A DNA stretch of 42,628 nucleotides from an uncultured Lachnospiraceae bacterium (lineage in GTDB: Bacteria > Bacillota > Clostridia > Lachnospirales > Lachnospiraceae), in the NCBI GenBank assembly GCA_946623875.1, contig CAMORO010000013.1, positions 1 to 42,628 on the forward strand. The letters are read 5' to 3'. The notes beneath the pieces are model-generated. The model ran no database searches, was not told the origin of the DNA, and saw nothing but the letters and a program-made list of their open reading frames with translations. Shown here in pieces: positions 7,213 to 15,335 of this stretch. The first letter of the stretch is position 1. The number at the start of each line of letters is the position of its first letter. Position numbers and translations under genes: made by a program.

Positions 7213-7809
7213 TCATTCGTAGTTCTTCTCATCATAGATACGCCAGCCGAATATCTTCCAATGTCCGGAAACATCCTTTCTTAACAGGAACTCCTCCTGG
7301 GTCGCCACAAGGGATGTACCTTCCCGGACCGTAAAAACACATAACGCCTTGGCCCAGTCCAGTCCTTCATATTTGTAATAATCTATATCTGCCGCGGATG
7401 AAACCGAATAACTGGAAATTGACCTGTCGTGACTCTTGAAAATATCGATATCCGCCTTCAGCATCGTATAATAGTCTTCATCCGTCTGTTGTGCTATGAG
7501 CTCCTCATCGAGCAGTGCCCTCGACTGAAGTGCAAGCTGCTGAAGCTGTTCTTCCGTATAATTCTCACTGTAAAAGCAGCGGGTTATCTCGCTGTAGAAC
7601 TTAAGCACCTCCTTGGGTGTTGCCGGATAATTGTTGTCAAGATTTCTTGCAAGAACCTCTTCGACAGGCGTCAGTGTCGAGGGTGTTGCACGGCTCGGCC
7701 TGTTTCTTAATGCAAGCATGGCAAAGCCGCCGACAACTATTGCTGCCAGCACGAGAAGTATTATTATTCTCTTTGCGCCTTCACCGTTTTTCTTTTTCTT
7801 ACGAGCCAT
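7213..7809 (-). CDS. hypothetical membrane-anchored protein
   Basis: A 198-residue protein with a basic N-terminus (MARKKKKNGEGAKR), one transmembrane helix (IIILLVLAAIVVGGFAMLAL) and an outside domain of about 160 residues with no recognised motif. The outer part contains a helical region PATPKEVLKFYSEITRCFYSENYTEEQLQQLALQ-like and ends with a WKIFGWRIYDE strand pair reminiscent of NTF2-like folds, which is only an impression. It lies between rnz and tsaD with 58-73 nt gaps on each side, so it is probably co-transcribed. Likely a Lachnospiraceae-conserved protein. Confidence 0.75.
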   Translation of the reverse strand: MARKKKKNGEGAKRIIILLVLAAIVVGGFAMLALRNRPSRATPSTLTPVEEVLARNLDNNYPATPKEVLKFYSEITRCFYSENYTEEQLQQLALQSRALLDEELIAQQTDEDYYTMLKADIDIFKSHDRSISSYSVSSAADIDYYKYEGLDWAKALCVFTVREGTSLVATQEEFLLRKDVSGHWKIFGWRIYDEKNYE

Positions 7810-7882
7810 ATCTATCCTGTATATCTGTTATCATGACGGGTCTTAATGCTATTAATCCAATAGATATATTTATAAAAGCGTT

Positions 7883-8788
7883 TTATTCAAATTCCAGCTC
7901 GATGCTTCTTCCGTCCTTTGCAACGTGTGTATTGGGAAATATTTCCCTTACCTGCTTCTCATAGTTCTTAGGGTATGACAAAGAGGGACTGAAATGCGTA
8001 AGCCACAATTCCTTAACACCGGCATCCTTCGCCATTCCGGCCGCTTCATAAAAAGTCATGTGTTTATGTTCCCTGGCTTTCTCCTCCATACCCGGCTCGC
8101 CATACATACCCTCACATATGAACAGATCGGAGTCCATGGCATTGTCAACTATCAGGCCTGTCGGTCTGGAATCGGTACAGTAGGTCAGCTTGATCCCCTT
8201 ACGAGCTGGGCCAAGCACCATATCCGGAGTAAATATCTTCCCTTCGTATTCAACGGTTTCACCCTTCTGCAGAGGGTTCCACAGCTTAAGCGGAATACCG
8301 GCTTCCTTAGCCGCATCAACGGAAAATTTCCCTGCTCTGTCTATATAAATACTGTATCCGTAACAGGTTATATTATGATTGGCTCTGAAGGCCTTCAGCC
8401 TGAAGCCATCCATCTGTATTTCCTCTTCCTGATCGGATATCTCTGTATAAACTATCTCAAAGGGTAATTCGGGTGCTATCACGCGAAGCGAATTGACCAC
8501 GCGGGTCAGGCCCTTGGGACCTATCATATGAAGGGGCTCTGTCCTTTCGGCATTACCCATGGAGAGGAGCATTCCGGGAAGTCCGCTTATGTGATCTGCA
8601 TGAAAATGTGTAAAACACATCACATCTATCGGTTTCGGGCTCCATCCCTTCTCTTTCATTGCGATCTGTGTACCTTCACCGCAATCTATCAATATACTGC
8701 TGCCGTTGTATCTCATCATCAGGGCAGTCAGCCATCTGTAAGGCAACGGCATCATTCCGCCGGTGCCAAGCAGGCATACATCTAACAT
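7883..8788 (-). CDS. rnz: ribonuclease Z
   Basis: A 301-residue metallo-beta-lactamase-fold nuclease that matures tRNA 3' ends by cutting after the discriminator base. Motifs: LGTGGMMP at the N-terminus, the zinc motif FTHFHADHISGLPGML near 60-75, YCTDSRPT near 205 with the metal-binding Asp, and the C-terminal LTHFSPSL. Typical length. This fits the local tRNAs, whose genes lack an encoded CCA. It sits inside a run of tRNA-modification genes. Confidence 0.95.
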   Translation of the reverse strand: MLDVCLLGTGGMMPLPYRWLTALMMRYNGSSILIDCGEGTQIAMKEKGWSPKPIDVMCFTHFHADHISGLPGMLLSMGNAERTEPLHMIGPKGLTRVVNSLRVIAPELPFEIVYTEISDQEEEIQMDGFRLKAFRANHNITCYGYSIYIDRAGKFSVDAAKEAGIPLKLWNPLQKGETVEYEGKIFTPDMVLGPARKGIKLTYCTDSRPTGLIVDNAMDSDLFICEGMYGEPGMEEKAREHKHMTFYEAAGMAKDAGVKELWLTHFSPSLSYPKNYEKQVREIFPNTHVAKDGRSIELEFE

Positions 8789-8812
8789 TATCTCATCCTA
8801 ATCCTAACTGTT

Positions 8813-9253
8813 TTATCCGTTCCGCAGCCACATAATAAGAGCATCATCTTTGGGATGATCGTAAAATCCTTTTCGGATTCCCTCCGTCTTAAAACCTAGA
8901 GCCTCGTACAGCCTGATGGCAGCCGTATTTGAAGCACGAACCTCAAGTGTATAATTCCTGCCGCCCGCTTCACGAGCCTTATTCACGGTTTTCTCAACTA
9001 TCGATCTTCCTATACCCTGTCTGCGATGACCGGCATGAACCTGAACGTTTGTTATATCTACATCTCCCAGTATATTATGATATACCGCAAGACCTACTAT
9101 CCTTCCTTCATCCTCCGCCACAACACAGCCCTTATCGGGATTGCCGATAATCTCCTCAAAATCATTGCGCTTCCACGGATCGGCGAAATTAAGCGCTTCA
9201 AGCTCCGCAACCGCATCAAGATCCTGTTGTGCCAGATCACGTATTGTTATCAT
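8813..9253 (-). CDS. rimI: ribosomal-protein-alanine N-acetyltransferase RimI
   Basis: A GNAT acetyltransferase of 146 residues, commonly linked to tsaB/tsaD and known in the family to acetylate ribosomal protein S18. It contains MITIRDLAQQDLDAVAELE, the acetyl-CoA loop VHAGHRRQGIGRSIVE and the C-terminal NTAAIRLYEALGFKTEGIRKGFY. The ATG at 9253 fits family length; a GTG at 9295 would overlap tsaB by 17 nt and add an unusual 14-residue extension. GGA lies 8 nt before the chosen ATG. Confidence 0.9.
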   Translation of the reverse strand: MITIRDLAQQDLDAVAELEALNFADPWKRNDFEEIIGNPDKGCVVAEDEGRIVGLAVYHNILGDVDITNVQVHAGHRRQGIGRSIVEKTVNKAREAGGRNYTLEVRASNTAAIRLYEALGFKTEGIRKGFYDHPKDDALIMWLRNG

Positions 9254-9278
9254 TACTCCGTTCCGTATACTCCGTATT

Positions 9279-9983
9279 TCACCCGGACTGAGCACTAAGA
9301 CGCTCCCTTTCCGCCTGGGAAAGCCTCAGATACTCGGGCTTATGTTCTGCCGCAGTCTCGATCCTGCCTTCTTTATAATACTTCCCGGCAAGTACGGCCA
9401 GGGCTCCTGCCCGCTGTCTTGACATATGCGCGGGAGCATATGCGTGTTCGACGGTTAACGCTTCATCGAGCTTATCCCTGTACACGGGAACCCCGTCACC
9501 AAGGAACAGAACCTCATCCCCCATTTCGTTAAGGATATCCTTAAGTTCTTCAACCGATATTGCACATGCTTCCTTAACCGTAATAAGTTCACCGTTATCA
9601 AAGCGGTATAATCCTGTATATACCTGCTCTCTTCTCGCATCCATGATCGGACAGACGAGCTTATCCGATCCCCAGACATTCATTGCAAGAGCATCCAATG
9701 TCGACACCGATACTACAGGCTTTGAGAGTGCCAGTCCCAGTCCCTTTGCAGTTGCACTTCCTATCCTTAATCCCGTAAAGGATCCCGGTCCCTTAGCTAC
9801 CGCTATCGCATCTATAGAACCAAGGTCTAGCTCCGTCATCGAACGGATATCATCAAGCATCGGGACAAGCGTCTGCGAGTGCGTCTTTTTGTAATTAACA
9901 GTATATTCCGCAAGTAACTTTTCATCCTCGAGAACCGCAACGGTTGCTGTAAGTCCCGAGCTGTCTATTGCAAGCAGCTTCAT
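9279..9983 (-). CDS. tsaB: t6A biosynthesis protein TsaB
   Basis: A 234-residue partner of TsaD that scaffolds the threonylcarbamoyl transfer complex. Motifs: MKLLAIDSSGLTATVAVL, KTHSQTLVPMLDDI and the family hallmark AVAKGPGSFTGLRIGSATAKGLGLAL near 63-88. The degenerate C-terminal half is typical of TsaB. It lies 33 nt downstream of tsaE and a short distance from rimI, the common Firmicute order tsaE-tsaB-rimI. Confidence 0.96.
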   Translation of the reverse strand: MKLLAIDSSGLTATVAVLEDEKLLAEYTVNYKKTHSQTLVPMLDDIRSMTELDLGSIDAIAVAKGPGSFTGLRIGSATAKGLGLALSKPVVSVSTLDALAMNVWGSDKLVCPIMDARREQVYTGLYRFDNGELITVKEACAISVEELKDILNEMGDEVLFLGDGVPVYRDKLDEALTVEHAYAPAHMSRQRAGALAVLAGKYYKEGRIETAAEHKPEYLRLSQAERERLSAQSG

Positions 9984-10016
9984 ATTTGTAAATCCTGTTC
10001 CGTATCTGTTTAATGA

Positions 10017-10445
10017 TCAGATCTTTTCATCGACAAGGATCTTCCTGTAATCCATTCCCTTTGACAGATCCTTTGATATTTCGATCCTGTGTGCATCCCC
10101 CGGTATGAGCCCGGCTATAATATCTGCCCATTCTATAAGAGTCACTCCGTCGGAAAAGAAGTAATCCTCATACCCTATCTCATCCATCTCCTCAGGCTCC
10201 CCGATCCTGTATACATCGAAATGATACAGGGGTATACGGCCATCCCCGTATACCTGAAGTATTGTAAAGGTGGGACTGTTAACATACTCTTTTATATCAA
10301 GTCCCGCGGCAAACCCCTGGGTGAACACTGTCTTTCCCGTTCCAAGATCTCCGATGAGAGTATATATTTCGCCCGGTTTCGCTGCTTTTCCCAGCCTTTC
10401 TCCAAGCTTATATGTTTCCTCACTGCTGTTTGTCTCGATCACCAT
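10017..10445 (-). CDS. tsaE: t6A biosynthesis ATPase TsaE
   Basis: A 142-residue P-loop ATPase needed for turnover of the TsaBD complex. The Walker A motif GDLGTGKTVFTQG is near 38-50, followed by VNSPTFTILQVY, YHFDVYRI and LIEWAD, all typical of TsaE. The ATG at 10445 lies 6 nt after the YcxB-like gene and is preceded by AAAGGA. First of the t6A genes in this run. Confidence 0.96.
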   Translation of the reverse strand: MVIETNSSEETYKLGERLGKAAKPGEIYTLIGDLGTGKTVFTQGFAAGLDIKEYVNSPTFTILQVYGDGRIPLYHFDVYRIGEPEEMDEIGYEDYFFSDGVTLIEWADIIAGLIPGDAHRIEISKDLSKGMDYRKILVDEKI

Positions 10446-10451
10446 CAGGTA

Positions 10452-10931
10452 CTATCCTTTAATCCTTACTCTGTCTGACGGAACACCGTTCTTTATAAGC
10501 TCAACCACCCTGCCATAATCATCTCCCAGAGCTTCCCTGGGAAAAATGGTTGCGGCAACTCTGTTTGTGTACAGTATAAGGTTCTTTTTGGTACTGCGTA
10601 CCTTCGCGATCGTATCCCATGCAGCATCCATATGTTCTTCCATAACATCAAGTGACAGCTTTTCCTCGTCAAGCGTATAATGCAGAGTCTCCTTAAAAAC
10701 AGGATTCAGCTTCACCTGTTTGGCAGCCTGAAAATACCTTTCGACCGGAAGATAGAAAAGAACTACCACAGCCGCAATAAGATGAATCGGATTACGGGAA
10801 ACCGCAAACGAACATCCGAGTATCACGGAAATGGCAATAACAAGCCAGAACTGCGTACTCGTTACCGTATAGTACATCATATAATCATACATGACGGGAA
10901 CTGTCATCTTTACGTCAAATTCAATCTTCAT
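10452..10931 (-). CDS. YcxB-like membrane protein
   Basis: A 159-residue protein with two close transmembrane helices (residues about 27-63: FWLVIAISVILGCSFAV and LIAAVVVLFYLPV) and a soluble C-terminal domain. The C-terminal part (LHYTLDEEKLSLDVMEEHMDAAWDTIAKVRSTKKNLILYTNRVAATIFPREAL) has the pattern of YcxB-like domains: a 'W..I..v' strand, then 'f.lP...f'. Function of that family is unknown. It is 6 nt upstream of tsaE and likely in the same transcript. Confidence 0.75.
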   Translation of the reverse strand: MKIEFDVKMTVPVMYDYMMYYTVTSTQFWLVIAISVILGCSFAVSRNPIHLIAAVVVLFYLPVERYFQAAKQVKLNPVFKETLHYTLDEEKLSLDVMEEHMDAAWDTIAKVRSTKKNLILYTNRVAATIFPREALGDDYGRVVELIKNGVPSDRVRIKG

Positions 10932-11029
10932 CGCTATCCTTAGTTGTTATTATTCAGAACAGGCTCTGTTCCTAATAGTTGCAATCGTTATATTATACCA
11001 CATAATCCGGCCTGCGTCCATTTGCCGGA

Positions 11030-13384
11030 TCACACCTTCATGCTCAGTGATATCCTTTTCCTGCCGGCATCAACATCCAGAACTTTGACATCAACAATAT
11101 CCCCTACGGATACAGCCTCAAGAGGATGTTTTATATATTTATCGGTCATCTGCGATATGTGGACCAGGCCGTCCTGATGCACGCCTATATCCACGAATGC
11201 GCCGAAATCTATAACATTCCTGACGGTTCCCTTAAGTACCATACCGGGCTTAAGATCCTTCATTTCAAGAACGTCGGACCGCAGGATCGGCCTTGGCATA
11301 TCATCTCTCGGATCCCTTGCGGGCTTTTCGAGTTCTTTAACTATATCCGTCAGCGTGATCTCTCCGATACCGAGTTCGGCAGCCATCTTCTTCTTATCCC
11401 CGATCCTTTTCTCTATTGAACCGGGCCTTCCTGCTTCCTTTTTATCCTGTACATCCCGAACCGGCCTGCTGTCACCGGTCTCCCCCATGGCCGCAGCAAT
11501 AGCCTGTCCGAGGGCGGTACTTGCACTCCTGCCGCCAGACTGTCTGTTATTATCCTTCCTGTTCTTTCTATCATTCTGTGCCGTTTTCTTATCGGCATGC
11601 GGCTTCCCGGCGCCTGCTGCCGCTTCCGTCTGCAGCTTCTTAACATCCTCCATTGTGAGTGAAAGCTTATCAAGAAGCTTCATTGCCGCATCATACGATT
11701 CGGGATGTACGCTGGTCGCGTCAAGCGGATTGTCTCCTCCCGATATACGCATAAAACCGGCACACTGTTCATATGCCTTGGGACCGAGCTTGGCTACCTT
11801 GAGCAGTTGGTTTCTGTTGGTAAATCTTCCGTTCGCTTCACGATAATCAACAATATTCTTAGCTATGGCCTTGCTTATTCCCGAAATATACTCAAGCAGG
11901 GGGGCGGATGCCGTATTAAGATCCACTCCCACCTTGTTTACACAGTCTTCAACCACTCCCGTAAGGGATTCCGAAAGCTTCTTCTGGTTCATGTCATGCT
12001 GATACTGTCCAACGCCTATCGATTTGGGATCGATCTTAACAAGCTCGGCAAGCGGATCCTGTACACGGCGTGCTATTGATGCCGCACTGCGCTGACCCAC
12101 ATCAAAATTCGGGAATTCCTCAGTCGCGAGCTTGCTTGCCGAATACACCGAAGCTCCCGCTTCATTGGTTATAACATATTGGACCGATATGCCCTCCGCA
12201 GCCAGTTCCTTCAGCATATCAACGATGATCATTTCAGATTCCCTGGATGCAGTTCCGTTACCGACGGAAATAAGAGATATACCGTACTTCCTGATAAGCT
12301 TCTTAACCTCATCCTTGGCTTCTTTAACCTTATTCTGAGGTGCGGTCGGATATACGACCTTTGTATCCAGCACCTTTCCGGTTGCATCTACCACCGCAAG
12401 CTTGCATCCGGTCCTGAAGGCCGGATCCCAGCCCAGCACAACCTTACCCGCAATGGGCGGCTGCATAAGGAGCTGTTCCAGGTTCTTTCCGAATACCGAT
12501 ATCGCACCGTCCTCAGCCTTCTCGGTCAGTTCGTTCCTGATCTCCCTCTCGATCGCGGGAGCGATAAGCCTGTTGTAGCTGTCAAGCACAGTATCCTTAA
12601 GCACCTGCTCGGTATTGGGGTTGGAAGCGGTTATCGTCTTCTTTTCAAGGTAGGTGATTATGCGTTCGACAGGCGCTTCAACCTTTATATTAAGCACCTT
12701 CTCCGCTTCGCCTCTGTTAAGTGCCAGTATACGATGCCCGGCTACCCTGCTGACCGGCTCCTCGAAATCGTAATACATCTCATATACCGACTCCTGCTTC
12801 TCATCCTTTGCAGAAGAAATGATCTTACCCTCGTCAAATGTGGCCTGCCTTATATAAATCCTGTACTCGGCCTCATCGGATATCTGCTCTGCTATAATAT
12901 CCTTCGCTCCTTCGATCGCATCGGAAGCCGTGTTTACTTCCTTTTCGGGATCTATGTATTCAGCCGCGGCAGCTTCGAGAGGTGTCTGTATTTCCTGAGC
13001 GAGTATGAGCTGCGCCAATGGTTCAAGGCCCTTCTCCCTGGCAACCGTAGCCCTTGTTCTTCTCTTGGGCTTATATGGTCTGTACAGGTCTTCGACAACC
13101 ACAAGAGTCTCGGCTGCAAGTATCTTTTCCTTAAGTTCATCCGTGAGCTGCCCCTGCTCCCCGATGCTTGAGATCACCTGTTCCTTTCTCTCTTCAAGAT
13201 TCCTTAAATACGAAAGCCGTTCATTAAGATCACGAAGGACTTCATCATTTAATGAACCCGTAACTTCCTTCCTGTATCTTGCAATAAACGGTATGGTGTT
13301 CCCTTCATCTATGAGCTTGACCGCAGCCTCCACCTGCCATTTCTGAACCTTCAGCTCATCCTTCAACTTCGAAATTATATCCAT
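11030..13384 (-). CDS. tex: Tex-family S1 RNA-binding transcription accessory protein
   Basis: A 784-residue nucleic-acid-binding protein. Order: N-terminal Tex helices with the hallmark GNTIPFIARYRKEVTGSL near 28-45, a YqgF/RNase H-like domain (GWDPAFRTGCKLAVVDATGKVLDT near 320), helix-hairpin-helix repeats (SGISKAIAKNIVDYREANGRF near 500) and a C-terminal S1 domain (GTVRNVIDFGAFVDIGVHQDGLVHISQM). It is longer than the usual 710-720 residues because of a low-complexity, Lys/Asp/Gly/Ala-rich insert at about residues 584-666 (positions 11387-11635) before the S1 linker. AGGGAGAG precedes the ATG, which overlaps the end of the DUF975 gene by 29 nt. Confidence 0.93.
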   Translation of the reverse strand: MDIISKLKDELKVQKWQVEAAVKLIDEGNTIPFIARYRKEVTGSLNDEVLRDLNERLSYLRNLEERKEQVISSIGEQGQLTDELKEKILAAETLVVVEDLYRPYKPKRRTRATVAREKGLEPLAQLILAQEIQTPLEAAAAEYIDPEKEVNTASDAIEGAKDIIAEQISDEAEYRIYIRQATFDEGKIISSAKDEKQESVYEMYYDFEEPVSRVAGHRILALNRGEAEKVLNIKVEAPVERIITYLEKKTITASNPNTEQVLKDTVLDSYNRLIAPAIEREIRNELTEKAEDGAISVFGKNLEQLLMQPPIAGKVVLGWDPAFRTGCKLAVVDATGKVLDTKVVYPTAPQNKVKEAKDEVKKLIRKYGISLISVGNGTASRESEMIIVDMLKELAAEGISVQYVITNEAGASVYSASKLATEEFPNFDVGQRSAASIARRVQDPLAELVKIDPKSIGVGQYQHDMNQKKLSESLTGVVEDCVNKVGVDLNTASAPLLEYISGISKAIAKNIVDYREANGRFTNRNQLLKVAKLGPKAYEQCAGFMRISGGDNPLDATSVHPESYDAAMKLLDKLSLTMEDVKKLQTEAAAGAGKPHADKKTAQNDRKNRKDNNRQSGGRSASTALGQAIAAAMGETGDSRPVRDVQDKKEAGRPGSIEKRIGDKKKMAAELGIGEITLTDIVKELEKPARDPRDDMPRPILRSDVLEMKDLKPGMVLKGTVRNVIDFGAFVDIGVHQDGLVHISQMTDKYIKHPLEAVSVGDIVDVKVLDVDAGRKRISLSMKV

Positions 13385-14087
13385 CGGTCTCTCCCTTCAC
13401 ATCCTCATAAAAATTCAAATTTAAAACACAGGAAAACGGCATAAGCCACAATGCACCTATCGTTGCCGTAAGTACTATCAGCATGATTATGCAGAACTGA
13501 TTGAACAGAAGATACAGGTATCTCAGCTTATTGTTCCGCATCATAACAAAGCTGTTCATCAGTATTTCACGCACTCCGTACTCCGGCCGGTCCAGATATA
13601 TCTGCATCCACATCGCTATAAGAATACTCACATAAACATATGCAACTATCAGAACACACAGTATAACACAGGAAACGAGAGTGGTAACACCTCTGCCTGC
13701 GCCCGTGCTTACCGGCGCGGCAAGCATCAGCGAAACCGGAAGTGTGGTCACAGTCAGCATGGCCCACCTTATGGCACTTATTATTACCACCTTATCCGGA
13801 TCGTGAGTAAATACATAAAAGTAATCCCTGAGAGTTATCTGCTGTCCCCTCATATTGAGCATACACACCCTGTACATACCCGCAACAAATATGTCGGTAA
13901 AGATCACCTGGATCAGATTGGACAGTATCTGCATCACATAATTGTTCATATTTATCAGCAGAAGTATCTGCGACAAACTGAAAACAAGAAGAAAATACAA
14001 TAAAACGTAGCTCGACAGCTTGCCATAATTACCCAGAAGCTGCTCCCGGGTCATAGCCTTAAGGGTACCTATTGATTTATGCTTCAT
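13356..14087 (-). CDS. DUF975-family integral membrane protein
   Basis: A 243-residue protein with about five or six transmembrane helices. The start region MKHKSIGTLKAMTREQLLGNYGKL matches the DUF975 opening (helix followed by R..L.GN...). A conserved-looking amphipathic segment RGQQITLRDYFYVF lies after helix two, and there is a late 'RPEYGVREILMNSFVMMRNNK' loop. Function of the family is unknown. TAGGAG ribosome binding site precedes the ATG. Its 3' end overlaps tex by 29 nt, so the two are co-transcribed. Confidence 0.8.
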   Translation of the reverse strand: MKHKSIGTLKAMTREQLLGNYGKLSSYVLLYFLLVFSLSQILLLINMNNYVMQILSNLIQVIFTDIFVAGMYRVCMLNMRGQQITLRDYFYVFTHDPDKVVIISAIRWAMLTVTTLPVSLMLAAPVSTGAGRGVTTLVSCVILCVLIVAYVYVSILIAMWMQIYLDRPEYGVREILMNSFVMMRNNKLRYLYLLFNQFCIIMLIVLTATIGALWLMPFSCVLNLNFYEDVKGETDGYNFEVEG

Positions 14088-14096
14088 ATTCCGCTC

Positions 14097-14231
14097 CTAA
14101 TAATCCTCTGACAACATATAAGGAATCCTTACGGATCCCTTATGTTTATCCAAAACTTCTATTATCTGTATATCCGGCCACTTCCATATCTGTCTGAGTA
14201 CTTCCTTTATTATCTCAAAATCACCCCGCAA
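14097..14231 (-). CDS. possible 44-aa coupled small protein
   Basis: An open frame that reads protein-like (L)RGDFEIIKEVLRQIWKW, then a PDIQIIEVLDKHKGSV part and a PYMLSEDY end. It overlaps the end of the metalloprotease-like gene by 11 nt from a TTG at 14231, and its TAG lies within the ribosome binding site of the DUF975 gene. No ATG and no good Shine-Dalgarno are seen; the frame stays open upstream to 14327 in the shadow of the upstream gene. Spacing and residue content favour a real small gene or the remnant of one, but the start is uncertain. Confidence 0.35.
   Translation of the reverse strand: MRGDFEIIKEVLRQIWKWPDIQIIEVLDKHKGSVRIPYMLSEDY
14118..14143. repeat. inverted repeat related to the ispD leader motif
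   Basis: An 11-bp stem (14118-14128 with 14133-14143, one wobble pair, 4-nt loop). The minus strand reads CATAAGGGATCC...CCTTAT, close to CATAAGGAATCC...CCTTATGAC in the ispD leader. No T-run follows. It may be a small dispersed palindrome or an mRNA hairpin between two genes. Confidence 0.4.
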
Positions 14232-14721
14232 GATCCAGGTTGGCTCCCCGCAGAGCCATTCCGTGTATCGATTTAAGGCCCTTTGTATAGGGATTATTCT
14301 CGTTGGGATACTTGATCGCTGTTCTTGTCAGACCCCCGGAAACATAGGATCTTCCGCATTCGGGACATACTGCTGTCTGAAGGCTGACTCCGCAGGAGAC
14401 CACTTCCCCTCCCTTTTGTGCCGCCTTCTCATAGGCATTGGCAACATGCTCCATCTCATGCGCCATGACCTTGCCCCTTGAGGCTTCGGGTGATATATGG
14501 GCTGCGGACTTAAATGATACCATTTCATCCGAACCGTCCTGATATTTACGTTCCTTGCAGGTTTCGCACTGGGCGGGGGAGGATCTGCGTCCTGCCGCAA
14601 CCTCCATCGACTCACCCGGATTGACCACAGGCCTGCTCCCCTGAGCAGCCGCAGTCCCTCCGGCATAACCGCTCATCGGATTAATGCCCGTATATAAACC
14701 ATATCCCATTGGACCAATCAT
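14221..14721 (-). CDS. SprA-related putative metalloprotease-like protein
   Basis: A 166-residue protein with the pattern of the SprA-related family: CETCKERKYQDGSDEMVSF, then a zinc-protease-like AHEMEH (HExxH) in SRGKVMAHEMEHVANAYEKA, then CPECGRSYVSGGLT. The two CxxC pairs could bind zinc and the HExxH could be catalytic. The ATG at 14721 has AAGGGGG 8 nt upstream; the GTG at 14730 abuts that sequence and is unlikely. No signal peptide, so it acts in the cytoplasm or is exported by another route. The N-terminus is Gly/Met-rich (MIGPMGYGLYTGINPMSGY). Lies 13 nt downstream of the DUF4190-like gene. Confidence 0.75.
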   Translation of the reverse strand: MIGPMGYGLYTGINPMSGYAGGTAAAQGSRPVVNPGESMEVAAGRRSSPAQCETCKERKYQDGSDEMVSFKSAAHISPEASRGKVMAHEMEHVANAYEKAAQKGGEVVSCGVSLQTAVCPECGRSYVSGGLTRTAIKYPNENNPYTKGLKSIHGMALRGANLDLAG

Positions 14722-14734
14722 AAAGCTCACCCCC

Positions 14735-15175
14735 TTAAGGGCTGCCGGTCTCGTTCAATTCATCGGCCATCCGACGCATTTCATCAAATGCTTCCCTTAA
14801 CTGTTCCGGCATTTCCTGTCCCGAGCTGTCAAATATCTGCTCATACTGTTCCTCGACATCATCTATTATTCCCGGATCCCTCTTTATCTCGTTGATCGTG
14901 GTATATGTCGAAAAAACTATAATTCCTATTGTGAGTACAATGGATATAAATGTACCTATACACGAAAGGATCAGCCCGTTCTTCGCATCCCTTGCAAATT
15001 CCCGTGATCCGCCCCTCGATATCAGCGCAAATATGATCCCCATACCGCCGACTACCGGCATCAGAGGGAAACAGCACATCCCGCACAAAGATATAACTCC
15101 GAGGATCATTGCATACCGGGCATATTTCGCAGCATACATCTGCTTCTCATCCACTGCATTTATATTGTAATCCAT
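14735..15175 (-). CDS. DUF4190-like small membrane protein
   Basis: A 146-residue protein with two or three hydrophobic helices: YAMILGVISLCGMCCFPLMPVVGGMGIIFALIS, then after a RGG...FARDAKNGLILSCIG segment, another helix ISIVLTIGIIVFS. The helix-GGS-A..G-helix layout is like DUF4190 proteins. The outer tail (about 100-146) is acidic and helical, ending EMRRMADELNETGSP. The ribosome binding site is weak (GGATAAG). Likely co-transcribed with the metalloprotease-like gene. Function unknown. Confidence 0.7.
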   Translation of the reverse strand: MDYNINAVDEKQMYAAKYARYAMILGVISLCGMCCFPLMPVVGGMGIIFALISRGGSREFARDAKNGLILSCIGTFISIVLTIGIIVFSTYTTINEIKRDPGIIDDVEEQYEQIFDSSGQEMPEQLREAFDEMRRMADELNETGSP

Positions 15176-15237
15176 CTTATCCGTTAACTTTCATTTACTG
15201 ATCACTGCAGGTCTGATATAAAAATCCTTACTGCACT

Positions 15238-15279
15238 GATAGCTATACGGACAGTGGGTTACAAGTCTGTATAGCTATC
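15238..15279 (-). terminator. long hairpin after lysC
   Basis: A 15-bp stem with one wobble pairs 15238-15252 (GATAGCTATACGGAC) with 15265-15279, 12-nt loop. It lies 57 nt beyond the lysC stop on the minus strand. The T-rich GGATTTTTATATC comes about 15 nt after the stem, not directly after it, so it is an imperfect intrinsic terminator or an RNA-stability hairpin. Confidence 0.5.
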
Positions 15280-15335
15280 ATTATTATATCACATATATTG
15301 ACTAAAGTATAGACTTTTTAGGACATCAAAAAGGC

